64,000 bases of DNA from Bacteroides sp. 51 (lineage in GTDB: Bacteria; Bacteroidota; Bacteroidia; Bacteroidales; Bacteroidaceae): NCBI RefSeq assembly GCF_010500965.1, contig NZ_QVMI01000034.1, positions 1-64,000 on the forward strand, written 5' to 3'. Of this stretch, positions 17,803 to 27,620 are shown piece after piece. How positions within the stretch are numbered: position 1 is the first letter of the stretch; the number at the start of each line of letters is the position of its first letter. Under the pieces are notes generated by a model. The model had not been told where the DNA came from. It saw nothing but the letters and a program-made list of their open reading frames with translations, and made no database searches. The translations under genes were made by a program, and so were the position numbers.

Positions 17803-19740
17803 ATGAAGATGACAATATTAATACTTCTCTTTCCTCTCCTTTCGTTCCTCGTTCTGGGCATCGGAGGAAAATGGATTAAACCCACCCTGGCAGGTGCTTT
17901 GGGTTCGTTGAGTTTAGGAGTGGTAACTATCTTAAGCTACATCACCGCCTGGCAATACTTCACCATGCCCCGACTGGCGGATGGCACTTTCGAGAAACTC
18001 ATGCCGTACAACGTTACCTGGCTGCGGTTTACCGAAACGCTGCAATTCGACCTGGGTATTCTGCTCGACCCGATCTCGGTAATGATGCTTGTGGTTATCT
18101 CTACCGTATCTTTCCTGGTGCATATTTACTCACTGGGGTATATGAAAGGAGAAAAGGGCTTCCAGCGTTATTATGCCTTCCTGAGCCTGTTCACTATGTC
18201 CATGCTTGGGCTGGTAGTAGCAACCAATATCTTCCAGATGTATTTGTTCTGGGAATTGGTAGGGGTAAGTTCTTACTTACTGATCGGATTCTACTACACC
18301 AAACCGGCAGCGGTTGCTGCATCTAAGAAAGCGTTTATCGTTACCCGCTTTGCCGACCTGGGCTTCCTGATCGGAATCCTTGTTTATGGTTTCTACTGCG
18401 GAACGTTTAGCTTTACGCCCGAAACCGTATCCCTGATTGGCGGAGGTGCTGCCATGTTACCCTTGGCTCTGGGACTGATGTTTATTGGTGGTGCCGGTAA
18501 GAGTGCGATGTTCCCTCTTCACATCTGGTTGCCCGATGCAATGGAAGGTCCGACACCGGTCAGCGCCCTGATTCATGCAGCAACGATGGTGGTAGCCGGG
18601 GTTTATCTGGTGGCCCGGTTGTTTCCGCTATTCATTGAATATGCACCGAATGTACTCGAAATCATTGGATGGGTAGGTGCTTTCACCGCTTTCTTCGCCG
18701 CTACGATTGCCTGCGTACAAACGGATATAAAACGTGTACTGGCATTCTCTACCATATCTCAGATTGGTTTTATGATGGTTGCGCTCGGTGTTTGCACCAG
18801 CATGGACCCGCATGCAGGCGGATTAGGATACATGGCTTCTATGTTCCACTTGTTTACACATGCCATGTTCAAAGCCTTGTTGTTCCTTGGTGCAGGTAGC
18901 ATTATCCACGCTGTGCATAGCAATGAGATGAAAGATATGGGTGGATTACGCAAGTATATGCCCATTACCAATATCACCTTCCTGATAGCTTGTTGGGCCA
19001 TCGCAGGTATTCCCCCATTCTCCGGTTTCTTCTCCAAAGATGAGATACTGGTGGCTTGCTTCTCTTATAGTCCAATCATGGGTTGGGTGATGACAGGGAT
19101 TGCAGCGATGACGGCATTCTATATGTTCCGCCTATACTATAATATATTCTGGGGTCGCGACCCCGAGGCGGGGCGGCCAGGTTACCATGCGGGGGGCGAG
19201 GCGCCCCAGCCAGGTTCCCATGCGGAACATCACAAACCAAAAGAAAGCCCTTTTAGCATGGCATTTCCACTGGTGTTCCTTGCCGTGGTGACTTGCTTTG
19301 CAGGCTTCATTCCTTTCGGAGAATTCGTAAGCAGCAACGGACAGGCTTATCATATTCATCTGAATACACAGGTGGCGGTGACCAGCGTCGTCGTAGCACT
19401 TGCAGCTATCGGCTTGGCTACCTGGATGTATATGCGTCCTAAACAGCATACCATCCGCATGGGAACCTGGCAGCGGCGCCTCGCCGCGGCAGCATATAAC
19501 CGTTTCTATATTGATGAGATCTACCAGTTCGTAACGCATAAGATCATATTCAGATGTATCTCCACTCCTATCGCCTGGTTCGACCGCCACGTTATTGATG
19601 GCTTCTTCGACTTCCTTGCATGGGGGGCCGAGGCGGCCAGCCAGGGTATTAAAACTTTCCAAAGCGGACGGATACAACAATATGCGATTGTGTTCCTCTG
19701 CGGAACATTAGCTCTGGTATTACTATTATTGATTTTATAA
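17803..19740 (+). CDS. nuoL: NADH-quinone oxidoreductase subunit L
   Basis: Distal proton-pumping subunit (645 residues) with about 14 helices, a long lateral helix and a terminal anchor. [37 protein letters not shown] and [14 protein letters not shown] are the Mrp-type antiporter signatures. Residues 453-474 ([22 protein letters not shown]) are two tandem copies of an 11-residue unit from a 33-bp hairpin element, and residues 552-562 come from an inverted copy. Both lie in loops between helices or near the lateral helix, and the frame is kept. Compared with NuoL of other Bacteroidetes as remembered, these are insertions. Confidence 0.95.
   Translation: MKMTILILLFPLLSFLVLGIGGKWIKPTLAGALGSLSLGVVTILSYITAWQYFTMPRLADGTFEKLMPYNVTWLRFTETLQFDLGILLDPISVMMLVVISTVSFLVHIYSLGYMKGEKGFQRYYAFLSLFTMSMLGLVVATNIFQMYLFWELVGVSSYLLIGFYYTKPAAVAASKKAFIVTRFADLGFLIGILVYGFYCGTFSFTPETVSLIGGGAAMLPLALGLMFIGGAGKSAMFPLHIWLPDAMEGPTPVSALIHAATMVVAGVYLVARLFPLFIEYAPNVLEIIGWVGAFTAFFAATIACVQTDIKRVLAFSTISQIGFMMVALGVCTSMDPHAGGLGYMASMFHLFTHAMFKALLFLGAGSIIHAVHSNEMKDMGGLRKYMPITNITFLIACWAIAGIPPFSGFFSKDEILVACFSYSPIMGWVMTGIAAMTAFYMFRLYYNIFWGRDPEAGRPGYHAGGEAPQPGSHAEHHKPKESPFSMAFPLVFLAVVTCFAGFIPFGEFVSSNGQAYHIHLNTQVAVTSVVVALAAIGLATWMYMRPKQHTIRMGTWQRRLAAAAYNRFYIDEIYQFVTHKIIFRCISTPIAWFDRHVIDGFFDFLAWGAEAASQGIKTFQSGRIQQYAIVFLCGTLALVLLLLIL
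19161..19225 (+). repeat. 33-bp hairpin element, tandem pair inside nuoL
   Basis: Copy 1 has hairpin CCCCGAGGCGGGG (19161-19173) and tail CGGCCAGGTTACCATGCGG. Copy 2 has hairpin GGGGCGAGGCGCCCC (19193-19207) and tail AGCCAGGTTCCCATGCGG. The tandem pair has the same layout as the noncoding pair at 22717-22782. Confidence 0.85.
19455..19487 (-). repeat. 33-bp hairpin element, inverted copy inside nuoL
   Basis: Read on the minus strand: hairpin GCGGCGAGGCGCCGC followed by TGCCAGGTTCCCATGCGG, exactly 33 bp. It is read through in frame by nuoL as [11 protein letters not shown]. Confidence 0.85.
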
Positions 19741-19749
19741 ACATTAGAT

Positions 19750-21231
19750 ATGAACTTCTTATCCTTATTTGTACTGATCCCGCTGGTTATGCTCGCTGCG
19801 CTTTGGGCAGTCCGGGGAATGAATGCCATTCGTGGCGTTATGGTGGCAGGCAGTACAGCCTTACTGGCATTGTCTATTGCGCTTACCGGTATGTATCTTA
19901 CAGAACGTGCCGGTGGCAACACCGCCGAGATGCTATTCATGGCCGATATGGTTTGGTATGCCCCACTGAACATACACTATTCCGTGGGAGTAGACGGCAT
20001 CTCCGTAGTGATGCTTTTGCTTTCGGCCATCATCGTATTTACCGGAACCTTTGCTTCCTGGCAAATGAAAGAGCAGACCAAGGAGTACTTCCTATGGTTT
20101 ACCCTACTCAGCATGGGTGTATTCGGCTTCTTTATCTCCATCGACATGTTCACGATGTTCATGTTCTACGAGATAGCCCTGATCCCGATGTACTTGCTTA
20201 TCGGTGTCTGGGGAAGCGGTCGCAAAGAATATGCCGCCATGAAACTGACCCTGATGCTGATGGGTGGATCGGCCTTCCTGCTGATTGGCATTCTTGGCAT
20301 TTACTTTGGCAGTGGCGCCACTACGATGAATATATTGGAAATCGCCCAACTACACAATATTCCTTTTGCACAACAATGTATCTGGTTTCCACTTACGTTT
20401 ATTGGATTTGGGGTGTTGGGCGCTCTTTTCCCTTTCCATACCTGGAGTCCCGACGGTCACGCATCGGCCCCAACGGCTGTATCTATGCTCCACGCCGGAG
20501 TACTGATGAAGCTGGGCGGCTACGGCTGTTTCCGCATCGCCATATGCCTGATGCCGGAAGCTGCAACCGAACTGAGCTGGATATTCCTCATCCTGACCGC
20601 CATCAGCGTAGTGTACGGGGCATTCAGCGCCTGCGTACAAACGGACCTGAAATACATCAATGCTTACTCTTCCGTAAGTCACTGCGGACTGGTACTGTTC
20701 GCCATCCTGATGATGACCCGGACAGCCGTGACCGGTGCCGTACTCCAAATGTTAAGCCACGGACTGATGACTGCTTTGTTCTTCGCCCTGATCGGTATGA
20801 TCTACGGACGAACCCATACACGCGATATCCGTGAATTGAGCGGACTGATGAAAGTCATGCCTTTCCTGAGCGTTTGTTATGTCATTGCCGGTTTGGCCAA
20901 CCTCGGACTGCCCGGGTTGAGTGGTTTCGTTGCCGAGATGACCATATTCGTAGGCTCATTCCAGCACACCGATACCTTCCACCGCGTATTGACTATCGTT
21001 GCCACGACTTCTATCGTAATCACAGCGGTATATATCCTTCGCCTGGTAGGGAAGATTCTCTATGGTACGCCCAACGAAGCCCATCTGAAGTTGACAGATG
21101 CCACCTGGGACGAACGTGTAGCCGTAATCTCCCTCATTGTCTGTGTAGCCGGATTAGGCCTCGCACCTCTTTGGATAAGCGATATGATTAGTGAAAGCGT
21201 ATTACCGATGGTAGCACACCTCATTAAGTAA
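19750..21231 (+). CDS. nuoM: NADH-quinone oxidoreductase subunit M
   Basis: Antiporter-like proton-pumping subunit, 493 residues, about 14 helices. FYEIALIPMYLLIGVWG holds the key helix-5 glutamate, and LFPFHTWSPDGHASAPTAVS and MLHAGVLMKLGGYG are conserved loops. It starts 9 bp after nuoL and is free of the repeat insertions seen in its neighbour. Confidence 0.95.
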   Translation: MNFLSLFVLIPLVMLAALWAVRGMNAIRGVMVAGSTALLALSIALTGMYLTERAGGNTAEMLFMADMVWYAPLNIHYSVGVDGISVVMLLLSAIIVFTGTFASWQMKEQTKEYFLWFTLLSMGVFGFFISIDMFTMFMFYEIALIPMYLLIGVWGSGRKEYAAMKLTLMLMGGSAFLLIGILGIYFGSGATTMNILEIAQLHNIPFAQQCIWFPLTFIGFGVLGALFPFHTWSPDGHASAPTAVSMLHAGVLMKLGGYGCFRIAICLMPEAATELSWIFLILTAISVVYGAFSACVQTDLKYINAYSSVSHCGLVLFAILMMTRTAVTGAVLQMLSHGLMTALFFALIGMIYGRTHTRDIRELSGLMKVMPFLSVCYVIAGLANLGLPGLSGFVAEMTIFVGSFQHTDTFHRVLTIVATTSIVITAVYILRLVGKILYGTPNEAHLKLTDATWDERVAVISLIVCVAGLGLAPLWISDMISESVLPMVAHLIK

Positions 21232-21268
21232 TTTCAATCGTAAATTGTAAATCTGTAAATCGTAAATC
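21232..21268. repeat. single-arm ATCGTAA heptamer repeat between nuoM and nuoN
   Basis: The stretch TTTCAATCGTAAATTGTAAA and following bases repeat the heptamer without a complementary left arm. It looks like half of the two-arm elements found earlier in the operon. Confidence 0.6.
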
Positions 21269-21273
21269 ATAAG

Positions 21274-22713
21274 ATGGATTATTCACAATTCCTAGTAATG
21301 AAAGAAGAGTTATCGCTCGTAGCGATCATCTTCATTCTTGTTGTAGCCGACCTGTTTATGAGTCCCGATGCTCACAAATCGTCGGGTAAGGCCAGATTAA
21401 ATACGATATTGCCGGTCGCCCTGCTGGCTATACATACCCTTATCTTCCTGGTTCCTATGGAAACTGCCGAAGCTTTTGGCGGGATGTACCACTACGTACC
21501 TATGATGGGCATATTGAAAACCGTACTGAACATCTGTACACTCGTGGTCTTCCTTATGGCACACGAGTGGCTGGCGCGCGAAGATACGTTTATCAAACAA
21601 GGAGAGTTCTACGTGCTTACCCTGTGTACGTTGCTGGGTATGTACTTCATGACTTCTGCGGGACATTTCTTACTGTTCTTCATCGGACTGGAGACGGCTT
21701 CCATCCCTATGGCGGCACTGGTGGCTTTCGATAAATACCGCCACCACTCTGCCGAGGCGGGAGCGAAGTATATATTGATGGCATTATTCTCTAGCGGACT
21801 TTTACTGTACGGATTATCTCTGATTTACGGAACGGTGGGTACGCTTTATTTCGATGATATCGCTGCCGGATTAACCGGAAGTCCGGTGCAGATCCTGGCG
21901 CTTGTGCTTTTCTTTACCGGAATGGCCTTCAAGATTTCGCTTGTGCCTTTCCATTTGTGGACGGCAGACGTGTATCAAGGTTCTCCGATTGCCGTTACCA
22001 GTTATCTGAGTGCGGTATCGAAAGGTGCATCGGCTTTCTCGCTATTGATTATCTTGTTGAAGGTATTTGCTCCGATGGTCACCGAATGGCAAACGATGTT
22101 GTTCTGGGTTACGATCATCACCATCACCATAGGTAACTTGTTCGCCATCCGCCAGAAGGACCTGAAACGTTTTATGGCGTTCTCTTCTATCTCGCAGGCG
22201 GGGTATATCATGCTGGGGATTATTGGTGGTAATGCCATAGGTATGACTTCGATGATTTATTATATATTGGTTTACGGGGTGGCCACTCTTGCTATATTCA
22301 TTGTAATGGCGGTTATCGAACAGAAAAGCGGCAAAGTTGGCATAGACAATTACGATGGTTTGTACAAGACCAACCCTAAGCTGACGCTTTTAATGACGCT
22401 GTCGCTATTCTCACTGGCGGGTATCCCGCCATTTGCAGGGTTCTTCAGTAAGTTCTTTATTTTCATGGCTGCATTTGAAGCGGGCTTCCATCTGCTGGTG
22501 TTCATAGCGCTGGTCAATACAGTCATTTCACTGTATTACTACCTGCTCATCGTAAAAGCAATGTACATTAATAAGAACGATGAACCCATCGCTGCATTCC
22601 GTAGCGACAACTATAGCCGGGCAGGATTGCTTATCTGCACCCTCGGCATCCTGCTCTTAGGCTTGGTAAGCTCCGTATATCAAGCCATTGACACCTACAG
22701 CTTCGGACTCTAG
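21274..22713 (+). CDS. nuoN: NADH-quinone oxidoreductase subunit N
   Basis: Antiporter-like proton-pumping subunit (479 residues, about 14 helices) and last gene of the operon. [17 protein letters not shown] carries the helix-5 glutamate, and [19 protein letters not shown] is the conserved loop. The TAG stop (22711-22713) is followed at once by two tandem 33-bp hairpin elements, which may mark the end of the transcript. Confidence 0.95.
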   Translation: MDYSQFLVMKEELSLVAIIFILVVADLFMSPDAHKSSGKARLNTILPVALLAIHTLIFLVPMETAEAFGGMYHYVPMMGILKTVLNICTLVVFLMAHEWLAREDTFIKQGEFYVLTLCTLLGMYFMTSAGHFLLFFIGLETASIPMAALVAFDKYRHHSAEAGAKYILMALFSSGLLLYGLSLIYGTVGTLYFDDIAAGLTGSPVQILALVLFFTGMAFKISLVPFHLWTADVYQGSPIAVTSYLSAVSKGASAFSLLIILLKVFAPMVTEWQTMLFWVTIITITIGNLFAIRQKDLKRFMAFSSISQAGYIMLGIIGGNAIGMTSMIYYILVYGVATLAIFIVMAVIEQKSGKVGIDNYDGLYKTNPKLTLLMTLSLFSLAGIPPFAGFFSKFFIFMAAFEAGFHLLVFIALVNTVISLYYYLLIVKAMYINKNDEPIAAFRSDNYSRAGLLICTLGILLLGLVSSVYQAIDTYSFGL

Positions 22714-22716
22714 CGG

Positions 22717-22782
22717 GTGGCGAGGCGCCACGGCCAAGTTTCCATGCGGGTGGCGAGGCGCCACGGCCGGGTTTCCATGCGG
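22717..22782 (+). repeat. 33-bp hairpin element, tandem pair after nuoN
   Basis: Two exact-length copies: GTGGCGAGGCGCCAC plus GGCCAAGTTTCCATGCGG, then the same hairpin plus GGCCGGGTTTCCATGCGG. Period 33 bp. They begin 3 bp after the TAG stop of nuoN. Confidence 0.9.
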
Positions 22783-22786
22783 ATTT

Positions 22787-22865
22787 CTGAAAGTTTCTCG
22801 TTCGTTGTGAGAAAGTTTCTCGTTCGTTGTGAGAAAGTTTCTCGTTTACCATGAGAAAGTTTCTC
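22787..22865. repeat. 22-bp period array of the palindrome GAGAAAGTTTCTC
   Basis: Four 13-bp units start at 22787 (degenerate), 22809, 22831 and 22853, exactly 22 bp apart. The 9-nt spacers are GTTCGTTGT twice and GTTTACCAT once. A further half site GTGAGAAAC follows. Each unit is a palindrome around a central G. Confidence 0.9.
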
Positions 22866-22950
22866 AGGACCATTGTGCTATATAGCGGAAACCTGGTGAG
22901 AAACTACTTCATTTTCATCGCCGAAAATCCATCATTTGAATCTATCTGTA

Positions 22951-23085
22951 AGGCTGAAAGCCTGTAGGACCTTAGCCTAGGGTCAGCGAACGAAGTGAGC
23001 GCAGCCCTAGGTTAACAAGATTCGTTGTGAGGAGTGCTGTAAGCACGATATATAAAGGAGCTTGCTTTAATGTAAAGTGATATAT
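22951..23085. repeat. chain of small hairpins of unknown family
   Basis: In order: AGGCT-GAA-AGCCT (22951-22963), CCTAGGG at 22976-22982 paired with CCCTAGG at 23005-23011 around AGCGAACGAAGTGAGCGC, GTGCT-GTA-AGCAC (23034-23046), and an AT-rich arm pair around AAGGAGCTTGCTTT. No reading frame is seen. The remainder of the gap 22866-23142 shows nothing else. It may be a structured RNA or a dispersed palindromic element. Confidence 0.6.
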
Positions 23086-23142
23086 AAACCCAAAACAAAT
23101 TTATATTAGCTTTTTTTATTATGATTTTATAAATCTTGCCCT

Positions 23143-23150
23143 TATCTTTG
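23143..23150 (+). promoter_or_regulatory. -7 box of the hybrid histidine kinase gene
   Basis: TATCTTTG matches TAnnTTTG. The predicted start near 23157 lies downstream of the ATG at 23153 and therefore favours the ATG at 23213 (or 23222). Confidence 0.6.
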
Positions 23151-23212
23151 CAATGTATTTTGCTTGCATTCCAGCAAATTACGATAATTTACACCTTTGG
23201 AAACAAACAACG

Positions 23213-25669
23213 ATGCACGTAATGAAAGCAGCATACAACGAAAAAGCGATGATGGATTTGATTTTAAAAGAAGACAAATCCGGATGGTGGGTCAAAGAGG
23301 ATCGTAGAAATATCATTACCGTATCCGATTATGTGCGGGATATGTATGGCATATCAATAAACGAAATACCCTACGATCATTTTATAAACCTGGTTCGCGA
23401 GGATTACCGCGACAGAATCCGCGAAGAGTTGACTATTACCGACGTACACGTCCCATTCAATCAGGTTTTCCCCATCATCACCCCCAATGGAATGTTGTGG
23501 CTACACGTAAAAGAACTGGAAAACAAGATTGAAGACGGCTTTATCATTGCCGGCGGCAAAATACAATTCATCGACGACCCGGAAGTAAACTCCCCCGAAC
23601 AGGCATCTACGCTACGCACCAACAACCTTCTGTTCCAGCTACATAGCGTATCCCAGATCTTGCTATCATTCCTGCAAACGGATAATCCAGATAAAGTAAT
23701 CCACAATATCCTGAGAGATATCCTCAAACAATTCAAGGCCGGGCGTACCTACATCTTCGAGTATAACTTCGAGAAACAAACCCAAACAAACACCTACGAA
23801 GTTGTAGACGACAACGTAAAGCCCGAGATAGACATTCTCAAAGACCTGCCTTTCGATATGAACTCCTGGTGGACGGATCAAATCACCAAACGATGCGAGC
23901 CCATCATCCTATCCACACTAGACGACCTCCCGCCCGAAGCCGACCCTGAGAAGGAATTCCTTGCCATGCAGGACATCAACTCGCTATTCGTCACCCCCCT
24001 CACATCCCGCGGCGGAACCTGGGGCTACGTAGGCGTCGATATTGTAGACGGATTCCACACCTGGACCAAAGACGATGCCGACTGGTTGCAAGCCATGTTC
24101 AACATCGTCAGCCTGTGTATTCAACTTCAACGCTCCGAGAAAGAAGCCAAACTAGACAAAGCCTACCTCGAAAGCCTATACAAGAATATGCCTTTGGGAT
24201 ACCTGCGGCTGAACCTCGTTTACAATGAAAAAAATGAACTGGTAGACTACATTTTTGTAGACACCAACCCCGCTGTCGACAATCTGTTCGCCAAACCGTT
24301 AAGCAACCAAATAGGCAAAAAGGCATCAGACGTCATTCACGATTATCGTCTCCAGAAGAATCTGACCTACCTCCAACAAGTCGTTAACAACAAAGAATAC
24401 GTAGAAACCGACTACTATATTGACAGCACAGATAAACACTCGCGCCTCGTGATGTACTCCATCCAGGAAAACGAAGTCATCTGCCTGTTGTCCGACATCA
24501 CCGAGTCCTACATCGCCAAGCAAAAGCTTATTGAAGCCAAAGAAAAAGCCGAAAGCAGCGACCGCCTCAAATCGGCCTTCCTCGCCAATATGAGCCACGA
24601 GATACGAACGCCGTTGAACGCCATTATTGGCTTTTCCGATCTGCTCAGCGTTACGGACGATCCCGAAGAACGGGCCACATATTCCGAGATTGTGCACAAG
24701 AACAATGACCTCTTGCTACAACTCATTTCGGACATTCTCGATATATCCAAAATCGAAGCCGGCACACTGGATGTTGTCAATGACGATGTCAACATCAACC
24801 AAATGTGCAGGGAAATCACCCACTTCTATGAACTGAAAACCGAAGACAGTCCGGTAAAAGTCACTTTCGACGAACATCTGCCCTCGTACATACTCCACAG
24901 CGATAAAAACAGGATTACCCAAGTCCTCAACAACTTTATCAATAACGCCCTCAAGTTCACCTCCGAAGGCGGTATCTCATTGGGCTATGAACTGGTGAGC
25001 GAAGACAAGATAAAGTTCTACGTACGCGATACCGGATGTGGCATAGCCAAAGAAAACCTGGAGAGCGTTTTTGAACGCTTTGTACAGCTAGACAGCTTCG
25101 TTCCGGGCACAGGTCTGGGCTTATCCATCTGCAAAAGTCTTGTAGAGCAAATGGGAGGAAAAATCGGAGTCGAGTCTGAGGTTGGAAAAGGCTCGTATTT
25201 CTGGTTCACGCATCCATTCCAACCGGAACTACAGACTAAGTCCAAAGACACCGCACCCAAACAACCCGTAAAGCCCACCCCAACCAACGAGAACGACAAC
25301 TCCCGGAAACCAGTGGTTCTCATTGCCGAAGATACGGACAGCAATTATATCCTCCTGACCAGTATATTCAAAAACAAATACAAGCTGGTACGGGCATACA
25401 ATGGTTTGGAAGCCATCGACCTATTTCATCAGACCCATCCGGATATCATCCTGATGGATATGAAGATGCCCCTGATGGATGGTATAGAGGCAACAAAGGA
25501 AATCCGTACAACAGATACCCAAACCCCGATCATCGCCGTTACTGCTTTTGCTTACGACAGCGATAAAGAACGGGTACTGGAAGCCGGGTGCAATGCGTAT
25601 ATATCCAAACCAATCAAAGCAGCGGAGCTTATCCGGGTGATGGAGGAGTTGCTGGAACCGGGAACTTAA
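23213..25669 (+). CDS. hybrid sensor histidine kinase / response regulator
   Basis: About 818 residues, no clear transmembrane helix, so probably a cytosolic sensor. Order: PAS-like domain (residues about 1-130), GAF domain (about 150-320, with YIFEYNF and TWGYVGVD), a second PAS (about 325-430), HisKA with phospho-acceptor H462 in [14 protein letters not shown], HATPase_c with [17 protein letters not shown] and GTGLGLSI, and a receiver domain with D749 in [11 protein letters not shown] and the switch lysine in YISKP. There is no output domain, so a phosphotransfer partner elsewhere is expected. The frame begins at 23153, but the promoter places that ATG at the transcription start. Palindrome arrays lie just upstream. 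Confidence 0.88.
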   Translation: MHVMKAAYNEKAMMDLILKEDKSGWWVKEDRRNIITVSDYVRDMYGISINEIPYDHFINLVREDYRDRIREELTITDVHVPFNQVFPIITPNGMLWLHVKELENKIEDGFIIAGGKIQFIDDPEVNSPEQASTLRTNNLLFQLHSVSQILLSFLQTDNPDKVIHNILRDILKQFKAGRTYIFEYNFEKQTQTNTYEVVDDNVKPEIDILKDLPFDMNSWWTDQITKRCEPIILSTLDDLPPEADPEKEFLAMQDINSLFVTPLTSRGGTWGYVGVDIVDGFHTWTKDDADWLQAMFNIVSLCIQLQRSEKEAKLDKAYLESLYKNMPLGYLRLNLVYNEKNELVDYIFVDTNPAVDNLFAKPLSNQIGKKASDVIHDYRLQKNLTYLQQVVNNKEYVETDYYIDSTDKHSRLVMYSIQENEVICLLSDITESYIAKQKLIEAKEKAESSDRLKSAFLANMSHEIRTPLNAIIGFSDLLSVTDDPEERATYSEIVHKNNDLLLQLISDILDISKIEAGTLDVVNDDVNINQMCREITHFYELKTEDSPVKVTFDEHLPSYILHSDKNRITQVLNNFINNALKFTSEGGISLGYELVSEDKIKFYVRDTGCGIAKENLESVFERFVQLDSFVPGTGLGLSICKSLVEQMGGKIGVESEVGKGSYFWFTHPFQPELQTKSKDTAPKQPVKPTPTNENDNSRKPVVLIAEDTDSNYILLTSIFKNKYKLVRAYNGLEAIDLFHQTHPDIILMDMKMPLMDGIEATKEIRTTDTQTPIIAVTAFAYDSDKERVLEAGCNAYISKPIKAAELIRVMEELLEPGT

Positions 25670-25703
25670 TTTATATCCCATTTGTTTCCGGCCTGACTAT
25701 TTT

Positions 25704-25723
25704 TATCTACATTTGTGTAGATA
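25704..25723. promoter_or_regulatory. perfect inverted repeat enclosing a -7 box
   Basis: TATCTACA and TGTAGATA are perfect 8-bp arms around TTTG. The -7 box TACATTTG (25708-25715) lies inside. A protein that binds the palindrome would cover the promoter of the AAA/PD-(D/E)XK gene. Confidence 0.6.
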
Positions 25724-25738
25724 ATAAAAGTAAGCACC

Positions 25739-27493
25739 ATGATGTTACCCAAACATGTTAAAAGCATTCCTTATGGTTTGACGGACTATGAACGTATAGT
25801 TACTGATAACTACTATTATGTCGATAAAACCCACTTCATTCCTCGGATAGAGCAGGCGGCTTCGTATTTCTTCCTCATCCGTCCGCGACGGTTTGGCAAG
25901 AGCCTGCTACTCAACGTGCTCGATTCATATTACGATATCAATAACGCCGAACGTTTCGAAGTTCTTTTCGGCAACCAGTGGATCTACCAAAACGAAACCA
26001 ACCTGCGTGCCCGGTTTCTGGTGATGCGGTTCAACTTCTCGGCCGTAGACCCTCGTCCCGAGCGCATGGAAGCCTCGTTCGAGACTCATTGCCAAATTCG
26101 CTTCCTAGAGTTCACCGGTCGCTATAAACGCTTCTTCCCCGCCAACTTTGAGGAAGAGGTAATGAAGTACCCAACCGCTGCCGATCGCTTGCAGTACATC
26201 AACAAGACAGCCAGCGACTTAGGTCTTCGCATCTACCTTTTTATTGACGAGTACGACAACTTTACCAACTCCATTCTGGCCACCATGGGCCGTGATGCCT
26301 ACCGCCACGCCACACATGGCGAGGGCTTCTTCCGATACTTCTTCAACGTGCTTAAAGTGATGACCACCAGTAGCGGAAGTGCATTGGAACGCATGTTCAT
26401 CACCGGGGTAAGCCCCATTACACTAGACGATGTGACGTCGGGCTTCAATATCGGCTCCAACCTCACCATCGACCAACAGTTCAATGGCATTGTCGGTTTC
26501 TCCGAATCCGAACTGCGCACCATGCTCAACTACTACCACACGGAAGGTGTGTTGACTATGGGAGTGAACGAAATGGTGAAAGAAATGAAGCCCTGGTACG
26601 ATAACTACTGCTTTGCCATACGAAGTCTCGGGGACGAAAGCATGTACAATTCCGACATGGTACTCTACTACGTGGCACACTGCTTGCGCAACGGATATCC
26701 GCCCGACGAGATGATAGACAAGAACATCCGCACCGACTACGGCAAGCTGCGTCACCTCATCAAGGTAGACCAGGAACTGGGGCCGAACTTCTCCGTCATT
26801 CGCGAAATTGTAGAAACCGGCCAAACCACAGCCAATCTCAGCGACGCCTTCTCGATAGAGAAGATGCTGGTGCCGGATAACTTCAAGTCGTTGCTTTACT
26901 ACTTCGGGCTACTCACCATACAAGGCACGCAGCGAGGTGCCGCCGTTCTGGCCATTCCCAACCACACCGTGCGCGAGCAGATGTACTCGTACCTGATCGA
27001 GAGTTTGGCCGATGCCGACATCTTCCGAATCGACATCTACGAGCTGGCCAGGCTGATACAGCAAATGGCCTACGATGGTCAGTGGCAGCCGGTGTTCGCC
27101 TACATCGCCTCCGAACTGGAGAAACAAAGCCGCGTGCGCGAGTTCATTGATGGCGAAGCACACATCAAAGGTTTCCTGTTGGCCTATTTAGGCATGACAC
27201 ATTATTATATGACACTGCCGGAGTATGAACTGGCCAAAGGCTATGCCGACTATTTCTTCCAGCCCAACGCACGACTCACCGATATGCCATACGCCTATTT
27301 GGTGGAGGTGAAGTACATGAAGCGTGGCGAGCCCGACAGCCACATCCCCACCCTGAAAGCCGATGCCCGTATACAGTTATTGAAATATTCGGGAGATGAG
27401 ATGATCACATCCAACATTGGCCAGGCCAAGCTCAGGTTACTCACCGTGGTGTTCCGTGGATGGGAACTGGTGGATATGGAAGAGGTCGTATAA
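25739..27493 (+). CDS. AAA-ATPase-like / PD-(D/E)XK nuclease-like protein
   Basis: 584 residues of a family with many paralogues in Bacteroidetes: an N-terminal AAA-ATPase-like domain and a C-terminal PD-(D/E)XK nuclease-like domain. The start KSIPYGLTDYERI and VDKTHFIPRIEQ are typical. The Walker A is the variant RPRRFGKSLLLN, Walker B is LFIDEYDNF, and the nuclease core is probably YLVEVKYMK near residue 525. The function is unproven; such genes are often multicopy and mobile-looking. It is a single gene, ended by a hairpin at 27531-27560. Confidence 0.85.
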   Translation: MMLPKHVKSIPYGLTDYERIVTDNYYYVDKTHFIPRIEQAASYFFLIRPRRFGKSLLLNVLDSYYDINNAERFEVLFGNQWIYQNETNLRARFLVMRFNFSAVDPRPERMEASFETHCQIRFLEFTGRYKRFFPANFEEEVMKYPTAADRLQYINKTASDLGLRIYLFIDEYDNFTNSILATMGRDAYRHATHGEGFFRYFFNVLKVMTTSSGSALERMFITGVSPITLDDVTSGFNIGSNLTIDQQFNGIVGFSESELRTMLNYYHTEGVLTMGVNEMVKEMKPWYDNYCFAIRSLGDESMYNSDMVLYYVAHCLRNGYPPDEMIDKNIRTDYGKLRHLIKVDQELGPNFSVIREIVETGQTTANLSDAFSIEKMLVPDNFKSLLYYFGLLTIQGTQRGAAVLAIPNHTVREQMYSYLIESLADADIFRIDIYELARLIQQMAYDGQWQPVFAYIASELEKQSRVREFIDGEAHIKGFLLAYLGMTHYYMTLPEYELAKGYADYFFQPNARLTDMPYAYLVEVKYMKRGEPDSHIPTLKADARIQLLKYSGDEMITSNIGQAKLRLLTVVFRGWELVDMEEVV

Positions 27494-27530
27494 CCCGCTA
27501 ATAATCAAAGCAAGTATATACATAAAATAA

Positions 27531-27560
27531 CATCCGACCATTTACAGCAATGGCCGGATG
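27531..27560. terminator. bidirectional terminator
   Basis: CATCCGACCA pairs with TGGCCGGATG (one mismatch) and is followed by TTTTATT on the plus strand; the minus strand also runs into a T-rich stretch. It lies between the convergent AAA and fimbrillin-like genes. Confidence 0.75.
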
Positions 27561-27604
27561 TTTTATTATAAAAGACCGGATGCTTTATAGCAAATAGTCC
27601 GATG
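27554..27604. repeat. 22-bp period repeat of CCGGATG
   Basis: CCGGATG at 27554 and 27576 and TCCGATG at 27598 are exactly 22 bp apart, each followed by TTTTAT, CTTTAT or CTTTGA. The first overlaps the terminator stem. This is the shortest and least palindromic of the 22-bp arrays here. Confidence 0.6.
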
Positions 27605-27620
27605 CTTTGATTTGGAGGAT

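Noticed and set aside
19619-19644. A fourth 33-bp element copy in nuoL (GGCCGAGGCGGCC then AGCCAGGGTATT)
   Set aside because: The stem-loop looks right, but the tail does not match, and the encoded residues [11 protein letters not shown] fit the normal end of NuoL.
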